Shown in pieces: positions 43,590 to 53,639 of a stretch of 56,049 bases of DNA. Position 1 is the first letter of the stretch. Each line of letters starts with the position of its first letter. Position numbers and translations under genes: made by a program. The stretch lies in contig UZAN01039523.1 of NCBI GenBank assembly GCA_900618425.1, positions 83,946-139,994 of the forward strand, read 5' to 3'. This DNA comes from Echinostoma caproni. Lineage: Eukaryota; Platyhelminthes; Trematoda; Plagiorchiida; Echinostomatidae. The notes below the pieces were generated by a model. That model worked only from the letters and a program-made list of their open reading frames with translations, did no database searches and was not told the origin of the DNA.

Positions 43590-46500
43590 TTAAATTAAAA
43601 TTGTAAATTACCGAAAGTTTTCCTTCCACACAGTAGTTAACCTCGCACTCAAATCAGTAAATCAGTAGGTTCGACACATCGCAAAGCACAAAAAGGATTT
43701 TTGAGATGCAAAGCTGCTGGCCTATCTCGCGTTCCCTCTACAATGGTACTATCAAACACTTATTTGCATCAATCTCCCTGTGCAAAATACTTTTAGGGCT
43801 TAGATGGCCCATCATTTATACTTTCCTGAACGCTTTTAAGGTGAACTAAAAACCCGGTTCGATTAACTTTCGCTGTTTACTATTTTTTAATGTCTGTAAT
43901 GGTTGGACCTGTGGTGGAACAACTCATTCAATTGATTTTGCTGGACCGGTTTTACTAGTTCCCTTGTAAGGATACTTCCTTCCATCATCCACACATAAAA
44001 GTGATTATATTCTGAAGCACTTGAGTCCATTTGCAAACGGTCGTTTCGGGACTGGTGGTCATGTGTCATACGTAAAACTCTTGGCGATGTCCGAAATCCT
44101 GCAGTCAAAAAATGAGCAAATTGTGACTCAACCGATTGTCATTTCTCATTTGAACACTATGAAGATGACGAAGCGTCTATTCAAATAAACAGTCACTGTT
44201 TCTCAGGTTGCACCAAACTTTTGATATGTTCAAGTCACTGAGAATAGTCGACCGTTAATTGCGATACGGCTCACACATGAAAAATCATTTTGGATTTAGA
44301 AAATTTATTTGGGATAATCCTGCAGAATCTGTAGATGCGCGTTGAGTGGTTTCGTTGAGCAGATGTTTGTGATTAAACATGATATTATCTTGGTGATAGA
44401 AAAAGCATACACAGCGAGGTGCATCAACTACTTTGGTCAGCAGGATTATCGTAGCGTGAAAAATCACTCTTTTCTTTTACACCGTTATGGATAATAACTT
44501 TGAACACCTATTGTATCAGTACAATAGAGCATCCCAGGGCTAGCTGAGAAGTGCGAGACTTCTACCGCGTGGCTCAAAATTGCACGATTTTACTTTTCAA
44601 TCAAACGATTGTGAGGATGTTTATGAAATCGTCTCCACTAACATCGTAATTCTGATGATGCAAGCGTACGTTCATTTTGCTGAGAATCGACAGATTGTGA
44701 TATGCACGGGTACAGATACACCTAACTGAAATGTGGTGTATTGTGCATACTTGAATTTGTAACCGTTTTTATTCAAATTCTTTGTAAACAGTCAGTGCGT
44801 TTGTTATCTGAACGGAGCGACTGGTTTAATGAGCCTATGGAAAACCACTGTGAAGTGATTGCATTTTTCAAATGCGCAGGTCAATGAGCCAGTTATTACG
44901 TTCAGCATGGTTCCCAGATGAGGGCAGTTACTCCAAATCAGAATGCTAATTATCCTACTAACATTATCAAAACTTACATCTTCCTTCACATTGTGGGAAC
45001 CCGACTTTATCCGGCATAATCACCCTTTCATCACTAAAACCAATGCAAACCAACCGGAATAAAACTAAGCGTCTTCTTATGCGTTAGCTGTCATTAGTCT
45101 CATTCTGGTGGTTGATATTTAATTGGCAACTCTATTCATCTATCTGGGTTGAATGATATTCGAGGGTGTGTGAGTGTGATGCATTCGAAACCCGGGAGGA
45201 GAAAACCGGTGCTGTTGTTTTCATTTGCCGCGATTTTCCGCAATTATATTTGAAACAATTCATTACCCACTGTTATTTACGGTTACAATTCATTCTTGTG
45301 AAATCCGTAGTGGGTATTCTCCAATGTTCTACCGTTGTTGTGAGATATGGTTTCAAATTATCACATTGTCCTGGGTTGGTTTTTCTACGAGTTGCAGTTA
45401 TTGTTGCTGTTTGCATAAAAGCGTCACATTTGATTATTTCTTGATTAATCACCATTAGTTCGCTTTGCGAATCCAAGTAAATGTTTACACGTGCTCACGC
45501 GGGAACAAACAACTTACGATTTTTTATTTGATATTTGGCACTGAGAAATAGTGCCGGCGCCATTGATACTAGAATGTTGACCCCATCGGTAGTTAGGCTA
45601 TTCTGTTCAAAACAAACCTTCCTTCAATGTCAGTGAATGCCTAAGCCCAAAACCAAATAACGTGCACTCAGTTAACTGTATTTCAAGGACTCCAATGGAT
45701 CTTCCCTCGTATCGGGCAATGCATACGGTCCTGTTTTGTTATGGTTGAGGGTATCACTTTGAAGCTTCTATTCTCCCAATGTGCATACCAAAAGAAGAAA
45801 ACAAGATGAATAAGTACGTTTCCTGTGTTCATCTTACTTCAATAAATGTGTCTTCATTCCGGATGAACCATGCGGAACGGTTCATTCCGCATGTCCATGT
45901 TTGCAAACCGGAAGAACCATCTCAATTCTTACGTCCGAGTTAGAACCTATTTAGATCAAGCAATAACTCATTTAAAATGTTAAACAGCTGACCAGACGAT
46001 TGCTAAGTTGATTCTCATTCTCATTCATTCTCTCAAATCAGATACCAAAATAACCACCTTCCTCGGATGGGCCACATGGTAGGCGTTCTTGATGAGGCAA
46101 CAAACAATATTCCATGTGATTCGTGTTATTAAAAACAATTCTGTGCACTGTTTTTCTAATTTTTTGGAATTACATTGGAACGGAAACTTATTTACAAGTA
46201 ATCTTTTGTTCTTCTTCATAATCATGGAAACATTTCACAAATAAACCCTACAGATTCCAGTATGAAGTTTTAAGTCCCCCAGTTCAATATCATGTTGAGT
46301 ATTACCATTAAATGCGCAATATAAAATACAGGCACATACACTTAATTTGGATGTAAAAATCAAAATATTCTTGTAATAGACAAAGCACGTACCAATTCAA
46401 TGATCTTAACACAAATAGAATGCTTGAATTAAATGTTCTGGTTAGAAAAGCCGTGCAGTTTTGCACAAAGTGCTAACAATGTTGGCAGAATTGGATGGTT

Positions 46501-46595
46501 TTTTCGAAAGATTTTGTCAGCCTTCGTCCACTTAACAAGCACAACAATGAATGTAAATGATTATAACATTCATAGACTTGATAAATCATCATTTA
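43590..46595. other. AT-rich interval, nothing recognised
   Basis: Short frames on both strands only, including a 92-codon plus-strand frame at 45166-45444 without a motif. No repeats from elsewhere in the window were recognised. Confidence 0.45.
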
Positions 46596-46599
46596 GCTT

Positions 46600-47290
46600 G
46601 GCATGAGAATCAGGTCGCCCTTCGACTGTGACCTCGAACACCTGTAGGATTCAAAACAACTTGTTCTGGTTCGACCGTAGCCCGGGAGAAATCGACTATC
46701 CTGCGATCGGTGTGCATATCGTCGATGAGACTGTTGGGCAATGCATAGCGAAAAACGAGCTCCGAAGTCAGAACGATTTTGATCCACGATGCGACCCATT
46801 CGCTACACAGCCAAAAGGGATTCAAACAATTGTGTCAAGACCTAATACAAAAGGAAAGAAAATAAATTTACAAAGGGGAACACAAATACCTGTTAGGGCA
46901 AGCAAGGGATTCTGCTCACCAAACGTGAACAGCCATTGATCGAATTCAACTGTGTACTCGCAAAGAGCACGACAATGACTAAGTCCACTGGGTCAGCGAC
47001 GGGAGCAAATGGCCACCGGTAGACAGTGACACAACAAAGGCACGTACGTGCAGAGGGCGGTCATTGGTCCAAGGATAATGACAGATGGGATCGATAGGCA
47101 GACACAAGGTCAAGGGACACAAGTAAATCATCAGACAACGAATAACACTAGAAATCACACGGTGATCAAGGTCAAAGTATGAATGATGCAAAGAACATAT
47201 GCACATAAGGTCGGACAAAGGGTAATTGGGAAGGGGGAACAACGGTAGTTTCGAATTGGATCCGACAGGGAATTTCTTCACGCAATGGTT
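46600..47290. other. GC-richer patch with overlapping frames
   Basis: Base composition rises here, and frames are open on both strands: 103 codons plus at 46628-46939, 71 and 68 codons minus at 46593-46825, and 100 codons minus at 46979-47281. A good minus-strand acceptor-like run (TTCTTTCCTTTTGTATTAG) ends near 46840. No frame matches a family I know. It could be an old transposable element or host exons. Confidence 0.28.
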
Positions 47291-48009
47291 TCTACAACAC
47301 TATTTTGGTGTTTCAAACTCAGTAAATTTTTACTAAATTAAATCGTTCTACAACCTGTTATTTGAGTATCATATTTGTCGCTCCATATGTCACACAATTT
47401 AGATGGAACATCATTGTCAAAGCAGAAGCATCTGCAACCAAAGAGAGTCAGCTTTCAGTATTGCCTTTATTTGTTATATTCAAAAGAATTGTACGTTATA
47501 TTTACTGGTAGAATTCGGTCAGATCAGGTCAAGTCCGTTCACAGGACAAGCGGCTAATGCCAACGAGAGTTCAGTTTATTGGGTATTCCAGCTCTAATGT
47601 TCTCGATGCGCTTCGACGGCTTTTGAACTTCTAGCTCCCATATGAGGTTTTCTCTTCAGTAGGATCCAGTGGCGGTCAATTAACCAATTAACAACACTAT
47701 CATTTTAAGTGTAACTGCAACCATAATTGGTGTTATTCTACCTGTTTTACTTAAGTAGTTCAGGCTCTCCCACTCCGTGGTAATGGGCCACTAAAGTGGA
47801 GGCACACATCAGATACTAAACTTGATCTCAAACCTTATACGTTACTCAATTTGAAACAAACGCCTCACCATTCAGAAATAAAATATAAAAACGCCCAGTT
47901 TCAGATACCTTCACCATATTATCATTGTGTTGATGAGGTTTTTATAAAGGTGAGAAAGTAAATCACTATACGCGTTAGTGTATTCTTGAGTATTGCTTGC
48001 TATCCTATT

Positions 48010-49290
48010 CAGTCAAAGTTAGAGTTATTTTGGGAGAAACTTTCAGACGGTTGTTTTTCTTGTCTTTGATGGATTTTGACACAAGTGGATTGATTTACCG
48101 ATCAAAAAGAGATGACAAACTCCACAAATTTTCTTTGTTGCGTGTACTGCTACGGATGTCAAAATTTAAGAAAAGGCAGTGTTTCATGCAGTTGGTGCTT
48201 GAAAATATTATATGTGCCAAAACAACGTGACGTGGTAAGGATTTCCAAATACCATAAAGTCTGAAGGCAAATGTATAACATAGGCATTATACTTGATAGT
48301 TTTGGAGCACTGCTTAAATGCGTGCCCTTGACGAGAGTGTTGGGCGGCAAGGGGAACAGTGAACGACATGAGTGATCAAGTTTCTGCATTACTGGATGCA
48401 CCAAAATACAATCTTCTCAAATTTGGTAATGCGGTGTGGAGTACAACCTCAATGATTTTAGTCTTTCCATATAAGTTTTGGAATACAGTCTCTTGAAAAT
48501 TTTCATGATCATACTTTGTGGACGGCCCCACATCTTACGGTGGCGTTGCAGCCATGGATTCTATGCTTTACTGGCATACTCTGTGTGGGGTCCAATTAAG
48601 CCTTACAGCAAACGTCGGAACAGTATAGATTTAAATTTCCCAAATACTTGCTATGGCAAACCAACAAGTTTTGCGGCTGTGGATGACACCCTAAAACATG
48701 TTTTAGGAACAACTTGAGTAGTCTGGAATAATAATACCGAGATCCTCCTTTTATGAGACATACCTAAGCTGTTAATAACCCAAAAACACGGAGGTTTAGT
48801 TTTGTGAAAATAGGATATGACCATTAAACGTAACGTTTGATAGACCATTGACAAGCAACAGTAATTTTTCTCTGAAATACAAATGAGTAATCAAGTTTTA
48901 TCACTGTTTTCCATAATATGGCACCGTCCGCAAATATTAACTTTTGCATCCCCAGAACATTCATTAGATCGTTTAAGAAAGATACACAAAGTTGAGAGCC
49001 AATCACGAATCCTTCGGAATCCTTCGAGTTTCGCTGATGGGCTCAGATAGTGACCCAGAAACCCTGACTTCCATGGTGCGTTTTCGATCAAATTCTTCTA
49101 TCCAACCCAATATAGGTTCCCGTATTCCGTAATTGTGTAGTTTCCTCAGCAGTATTTTGTGGTTCACACGATCAGGTGTCTCTGTAGCAATCAGAATAGT
49201 ATTGAATTTAGGTATAAAAGAATCCGTACTGTACTGCTCAGAACTGAATTGGCTCCAACCCAAACTGCGGATACCAATGAAATACACGAG
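48010..49290 (-). pseudogene. CR1-like RT palm, thumb and C-terminus
   Basis: The frame begins DRVNHKILLRKLHNYGIREP (the continuation of RT motif A), ILGWIEEFDRKRTMEVRVSG and, after a shift, VIGSQLCVSFLNDLMNVLG (motif B side). Motif C reads IFADGAIL instead of FADD, losing the second aspartate. Then KRRISVLLFQTTQ, ERLKSLRLYS and a C-terminal part continue to 48010. The blocks match the family copy at 36.4-37.3 kb. Several stops and frameshifts. Confidence 0.8.
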
Positions 49291-49545
49291 GAATTGATAG
49301 CAGCAAATTCTTATGTTTATTGATAGAATTAGAGCATGTTTTATAGAAGAAAATACCTCGTATAATTGGTTGAAGGGCCGTCGTCCAATTACGTAACCGT
49401 TCGCGCCGACGCATCATATGTACTAACTCGGATGTCACGTTCGCCCAGTGTACCTTTGGTCGAGCTTCCTGAACGGTGATTGAATGACATGAAACTGTAC
49501 CTAGTCGTGCATGGATTGCGGTCACCGAAGTCTGGATCACCACAG
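49290..49545 (-). other. Segment interrupting RT motif A, with LINE-linker-like block
   Basis: Between VVYLDFWKT (first half of motif A, ending about 49545) and DRVNHKILL (second half, starting about 49230-49290) lie some 250-300 bases that are absent from an intact motif A. The GC-richer part reads LGTVSCHSITVQEARPKVHW, ANVTSELVHMMRRRERLRN, which resembles the linker that in LINEs joins endonuclease to RT (R-P-K-x-x-W, R-R-x-R-L). The rest is AT-rich. It is either a displaced piece of this element or a fragment of another copy. Confidence 0.55.
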
Positions 49546-50225
49546 TCTTCCAGAAGTCGAGGTACACCACGTTCACTGAATCACCGAGCTCAACTGATTT
49601 TTCCCCCTCATTGCGGTTCAGGAACAGGTTAGTGGTACACGACCGTCTGTGATGCTACCCATGTTGCACCGTAGACAAAACGTTTCATTTTTCCAAGTGG
49701 CTCCTAGCATAATACAAAACAGTGTATTTTATGTCTTTGGATAATACGGGGTGACATTTGACGATGAATTCCTTTTCAAGCACGATGATTTCTGGGAAAA
49801 CATCGATTGTGATTAGCATTGGATAGGGTATGTCCTCAAATGACAGAGGTGGTTGTAGCCCGGTGTCGGCAGGTGAATACTTGAACCGGTCGACGTCTAT
49901 TATGTCAGGTGTCTTCTTTGTTGTGACATAGACATGTCCTGTCAGTCTTGGCGCTGGAATGCATGACTGTACCTTTTTGGAGGCATTTGTTTGTTTATTA
50001 GCTTTGAATTTGATACGAACTTGTACATCAGCATATCGGCATGTCTTCCAGCGCCAATTTGATGCAGCGGTTTAGCAGTAAATAGTGGATTGATCGTGTG
50101 TTTATATAAGGGAATTCTTCATAAGCTATCTATGAAATATTTGTTCCCCTGCAAAATCTACGTCTTCGTTGAGCTGTGAATCACTGATTTTAACTAGTTG
50201 GGTAGGTAACGTAACTGATCTTGGT
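49540..50225 (-). pseudogene. CR1-like linker and RT fingers remnant
   Basis: One frame can be followed for about 680 bases with stops near 50110, 50090, 50063, 49685 and 49650. It includes LPTQLVKISDSQLNEDVDF, KKVQSCIPAPRLTGHVYV, PPLSFEDIPYPMLITIDVF and SHLEK-stop-NVLSTVQHG, then HHRRSCTTNLFLNRNEGEKS and VNVVYLDFWKT. The last three blocks fit the LINE RT (consensus LLSxxQHGFRxxRSCxTNLL, VDVVYLDFxKAFD), which identifies the frame as LINE-derived. The SPGPD block usually preceding them is not found, so part is deleted or unreadable. Confidence 0.65.
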
Positions 50226-50376
50226 CACTCCCTTCACCATTCCCGTGACGTGATTCCCTGAGTCTTACTAGGATAACAGAGGATCACATTGTTCTTTGGG
50301 AAAATTCCATTAGAAGACTCGCCAAAATCTTACGTTTAATGTAATTAAATAATGCACAAATGCTTACTGTAGAAAT

Positions 50377-51180
50377 TTATGGTAAAAATGCATAGCAAAT
50401 GTAATCAGACAACAATACAGTATGATAACTTTGTCCTGAACTGGGTTTTGGTAGAAATCGCTCCCGCCAGCAGGTCCTCGTTTGCAAACACCAAGTCCAA
50501 GGCCGAAGATAGCTGGCTTCAAACCCCGTTGGTTCCTTCACAAAATTGTGCAATGGATACGATTGAATAAACCGACGAAGTTTCATATCAAACCGTTGTC
50601 AGGAAGTCACCGGTTTAGCCAGGTTTGGACAGTTGAATTCGCCCATAACGAGGGCATGCGTAAACTTGAATGACAGAATGTGACACACGGAATGCAACAG
50701 TGTCTCATTGGCTGAGTCTTTAGAGGAAGCAGAAGGGTATATCATACCGATCAAGCCCGTATCGCGTTGTGACAGAGGCACTTTGAAACACAATGAGTCC
50801 AAGGCCGCAGCAAGATAAACAATTTCCTCCTACTCTAGTTTGATTCTAAAATAAAGTGGCACGCCACCACCCCCGTGGGGCTATCACGTCTGAGCAGCGT
50901 CATGCCGGGTAAGCGTACTTCTGGTTGCATAATGTCGTTTGTCAGCCAAGTATCGGTCATCATAAGAATGTCTCGTTAACCAGTTTCGCAACGCAGTTTC
51001 ACCTCTGACAATTTGCTCAGGAAACCTTTAGAATTGATGTGAAAACAATGCAGTTGATAACTGTGCAGAAATTTGTTGGGATGCGAAGATTTACTTGAGC
51101 CAACCGTATCGCGGTTGGTTGTACAGGTTGCTAGGAGAAGAGTTTTGGGGTCCACCCTACCGGCCGTGGAAAGGAACACA
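50377..51180 (-). pseudogene. CR1-like apurinic-type endonuclease domain
   Basis: Upstream part: FLHSYQLHCFHINSKGFLSK, then MMTDTWLTNDIM (consensus ETWL, the E replaced by D). Middle: SQRDTGLIGMIYPSASSKDS, FKFTHALVMGEFNCPNLAKP, in which the catalytic D of GDFN is E. End: FVKEPTGFEASYLRP, then LDLVF and KLSYCIV in a shifted frame. This is the standard order of the LINE endonuclease. Substituted catalytic residues plus frameshifts and a stop mean it is inactive. Confidence 0.82.
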
Positions 51181-51485
51181 AAGTCTGTGGTAATTTGGCT
51201 TCTGCGGAAGTGACATTTTCCGCCAGGGGACCATCTTTTGACACCGGGTTATGCCTGGGTCTCAAGGGTACTTCCGGTGGTTCCTTGTTCTTGTTACCGT
51301 AATACAACATTTAATCAAATCTTGAACGTAATGCTTCTCTTTGCGGTCGTTTTGCTGACATTTCGGTGTGTCTGTGGTTCATTTGCGGGGCTTTATGTAT
51401 AAGAATCACTCTTGATGAGTCTGTTGCTCGGACAATAGCACGGTTATCCCGTTGATTAATGCGCTTGTTCTATGGTCTGTCTGAT

Positions 51486-52240
51486 CTAATTCATTTTTAC
51501 TTGACGTTCGTCTAAGGAGAAGGCCGAAAAGAAGAATGTTCTCCACATTCCATTCGCTCCCAATATCACTCGAATTAGCCTAGGTTCTCCAGCGGGAGGT
51601 GAATTTGGCCGCCACCGAAGACGTGTGAAGCCCACAGTTTGAGCGTTAATCCCCATTTTCCCACAGAACACTCGCCAGCATCTCGTCTGTTTTTCTGTCC
51701 TGTCTCTCAATGATAGGAGAGTTCGGAAACGTTTGTACAAATCACTGTCAAAAATTATTGATCACCACTTTCTTTCATTTGTAGACAAAAGTTTCCCCGT
51801 TGAAGAAACAGATGCGGGAGACAAGCGAGTTTGTACAATCTCTTTAAGTGGTGTGTCCGCTGGTGCTTTTGTCGTAGCACCGTATGCGTCCGCCGCTATT
51901 GGGTGACGATGTGGCATGAGAATTTTGGTTGTTTACACGGTTTCCGGATCTAGCTAACTGGCTTGGTCTGAGAATTTAAGTCCGTCCATTTTGCTACGAG
52001 CGTAAAGATCTTTAAATTGCCCCTTACTTGGGCAGCGGACAATATCTTCTCATACTCGTGTGTGATACACGGGATGCATTTGACAATCGAAATTTCTAGA
52101 CATTCTGTACAGAACCATATGCATTCTGAATGTGTGAGTTTGACCTGGTTCACCATAAGTCTGGTGCATCAAGGGTGAAAGTATTTTAGGCAGTGCGGCA
52201 TGGCATTCCTGTTTCTCCTAAAACTGCGTAGACCACACAC
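51486..52240 (-). pseudogene. CR1-like LINE ORF1 remnant with zinc-finger-like Cys block
   Basis: The first part (about 52240-51950) reads ALKYFHP, then, in the next frame, KLTHSECIWFCTECLEISI and VRGNLKIFTLVAKW. The H-x-x-C and W-F-C-x-x-C spacing resembles the second half of a PHD finger, found in ORF1 of several CR1-type LINEs. The second part (51740-51486) reads YKRFRTLLSLRDRTEKQ, GEPRLIRVILGANGMWRTFF, matching the P-R-L-I-R-V-x-L type of ORF1 segment next to the endonuclease ORF. ORF1 proteins bind nucleic acid. Stops and shifts abound. Confidence 0.58.
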
Positions 52241-52823
52241 TCTTTTGATTAAAAAAACTGCGTTGCGTCAATAAAAATACCAATTAACAAAAAATCACTC
52301 GTGTGATAGAATGAAAATTGTATTCCATCTATGACAACGTTTTCATTTCAAAAAATTTTGTAAGAAAAATGAAACACTGTGGGAAATGATTGAATATGAC
52401 TAGGTGAAAATGCGATTCCATTTATTCATTTTTTGCCATTTTAACAATTGATTATAAAATTGGTGTACCATTAATTTAGGTGTAATAATGTTTCCTGTTT
52501 TCATATCAAATTTTCCAGTATCCTGTCTGTTACAAGTCTGGTTTGTTTCCGACCACAGGGACTCTTGATACTTCAGAAGAACATTAACTTATACGCGACA
52601 TGATAGTTGAATAGATTTTGCAACCAAAATTTTGGTATGCCACTTTCTTCCAAAAGCAATTATAGAACATGCAATATTATTGAAAATAATGCAGCCAGTA
52701 TTTGATTAATAAGAAGAGCATGTCTATTCCCATTTCTAAGTATTACTTTCCACGATTTATGGAATCCCTTATCTTTACCAAGGACATGAAGCGTTGTTCT
52801 TCACATGTTCTCACTCTAAACAG

Positions 52824-52976
52824 GTTCAGACGCAAATAGATAACAAATCTAACGGGTATATTAGTCTTGCAGATTCGTCTGAGGGAAATACTAACGTAAC
52901 TTTAGAAACGCACGCCCATGTTCCCTCTTCACTCAAAACCAAGCAGATCCGATCTATGAACTACAGACACCGTTAA
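52824..52976 (+). other. Candidate terminal exon of an unidentified gene
   Basis: An acceptor-like run (CACATGTTCTCACTCTAAACAG) is followed by 50 open codons in phase 0 (VQTQIDNKSNGYISLADSSE and a basic end, KQIRSMNYRHR) and a TAA. The peptide is hydrophilic, like a cytoplasmic tail. AATAAA motifs occur about 300 and 600 bases downstream. It lies just outside the LINE footprint on the opposite strand. No family recognised. Confidence 0.25.
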
Positions 52977-53142
52977 AAACTGAGTGTTTCAATATCCAAT
53001 GGGATGGACTATACAAAAGGGCAAAGTTCTTCAACATTAATGATCATGTGTTGTTGCCTGTTTGCTGTGAATATTATCAAAAAACTGTTCCAAACTACAA
53101 AATGTGACAGGCGGGGTAATGTTCATCTTACTTGCGTTCCAG

Positions 53143-53332
53143 AAATCGTCACGGCACCGAGGAACAGCTGCACGGAAATCACGAGGTTAATCTTTCTCCT
53201 GCTTCAGCACGAACCGCATCGGACTACCCGTATAATGCTGATTTTCTTCAGACCTTCGTTACGTTTTGCAACATCCCAAATAAAGTTCAACTATTTTCTG
53301 GTATCCGAGGATACCACCGTCCGCATCAATAA
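53143..53332 (+). other. Candidate terminal exon of an unidentified gene
   Basis: A good acceptor (GTTCATCTTACTTGCGTTCCAG) leads into an open frame of about 62 codons (NRHGTEEQLHGNHEVNLSPA, then SARTASDYPYNADFLQTFVT) ending in TAA. Composition is protein-like. An overlapping plus-strand frame of 118 codons (53004-53360) weakens the argument from length. It may be an alternative last exon to 52824-52976 or chance. Confidence 0.25.
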
Positions 53333-53639
53333 ATGGAGTTTGATCGAATTTCTCCCGTGACCCAAATCAACCTTTGACCAGAAATTGATTGTATAAAGAG
53401 AACTTGTAAACAATGTACGATGACTCCAGTTGGTTATTTCGGAAAACTGTATGAAAGTAACCCATCTTCGTATCATAAAGGCAATGTGATTACATGATTC
53501 GTATCTAAATGTCAGATGTCCTGAATTTTTCTCCCTTATGAAAAGCCAACACGCTGCATTTTTACAACTGTTGTTTGACAATAAATGTTCATGCAAGATG
53601 TCAAGAACAACGATCAAAATGTCACACGAGCGTTTAGTA

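Larger units (their letters stand above)
48010..52240 (-). mobile_element. Long degraded CR1-like LINE with ORF1, endonuclease and RT
   Basis: Parts of both LINE ORFs can be followed on the minus strand over about 4.2 kb: an ORF1 remnant, the endonuclease, RT fingers, RT palm, thumb and a C-terminal/3' region that aligns with the copy at 36361. The whole is heavily mutated. A stretch of 250-300 bases carrying a linker-like block interrupts RT motif A at 49290-49545. It is the only element here that keeps anything close to full length. Confidence 0.82.

Noticed and set aside
47580..47640. Possible further fragment of the CR1-like LINE 3' end (GCGCTTCGACGGCTTTTGAACTT)
   Set aside because: The similarity to 36500 covers only about 25 bases with mismatches and no flanking match.
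49370..49560. An alternative frame reading CGDPDFGDRNPC resembled a von Willebrand D-type motif
   Set aside because: Only one short block fits; the frame does not continue on either side, and the LINE explanation covers the region.
49238..50225. A long minus-strand frame looked at first like an intronless host protein with immunoglobulin-like Cys/Trp spacing
   Set aside because: Within the same frame lie STVQHG, RSCTTNLF and VNVVYLDF, which are LINE RT finger and motif A blocks, and it sits exactly between the endonuclease and the rest of the RT. It is LINE sequence.
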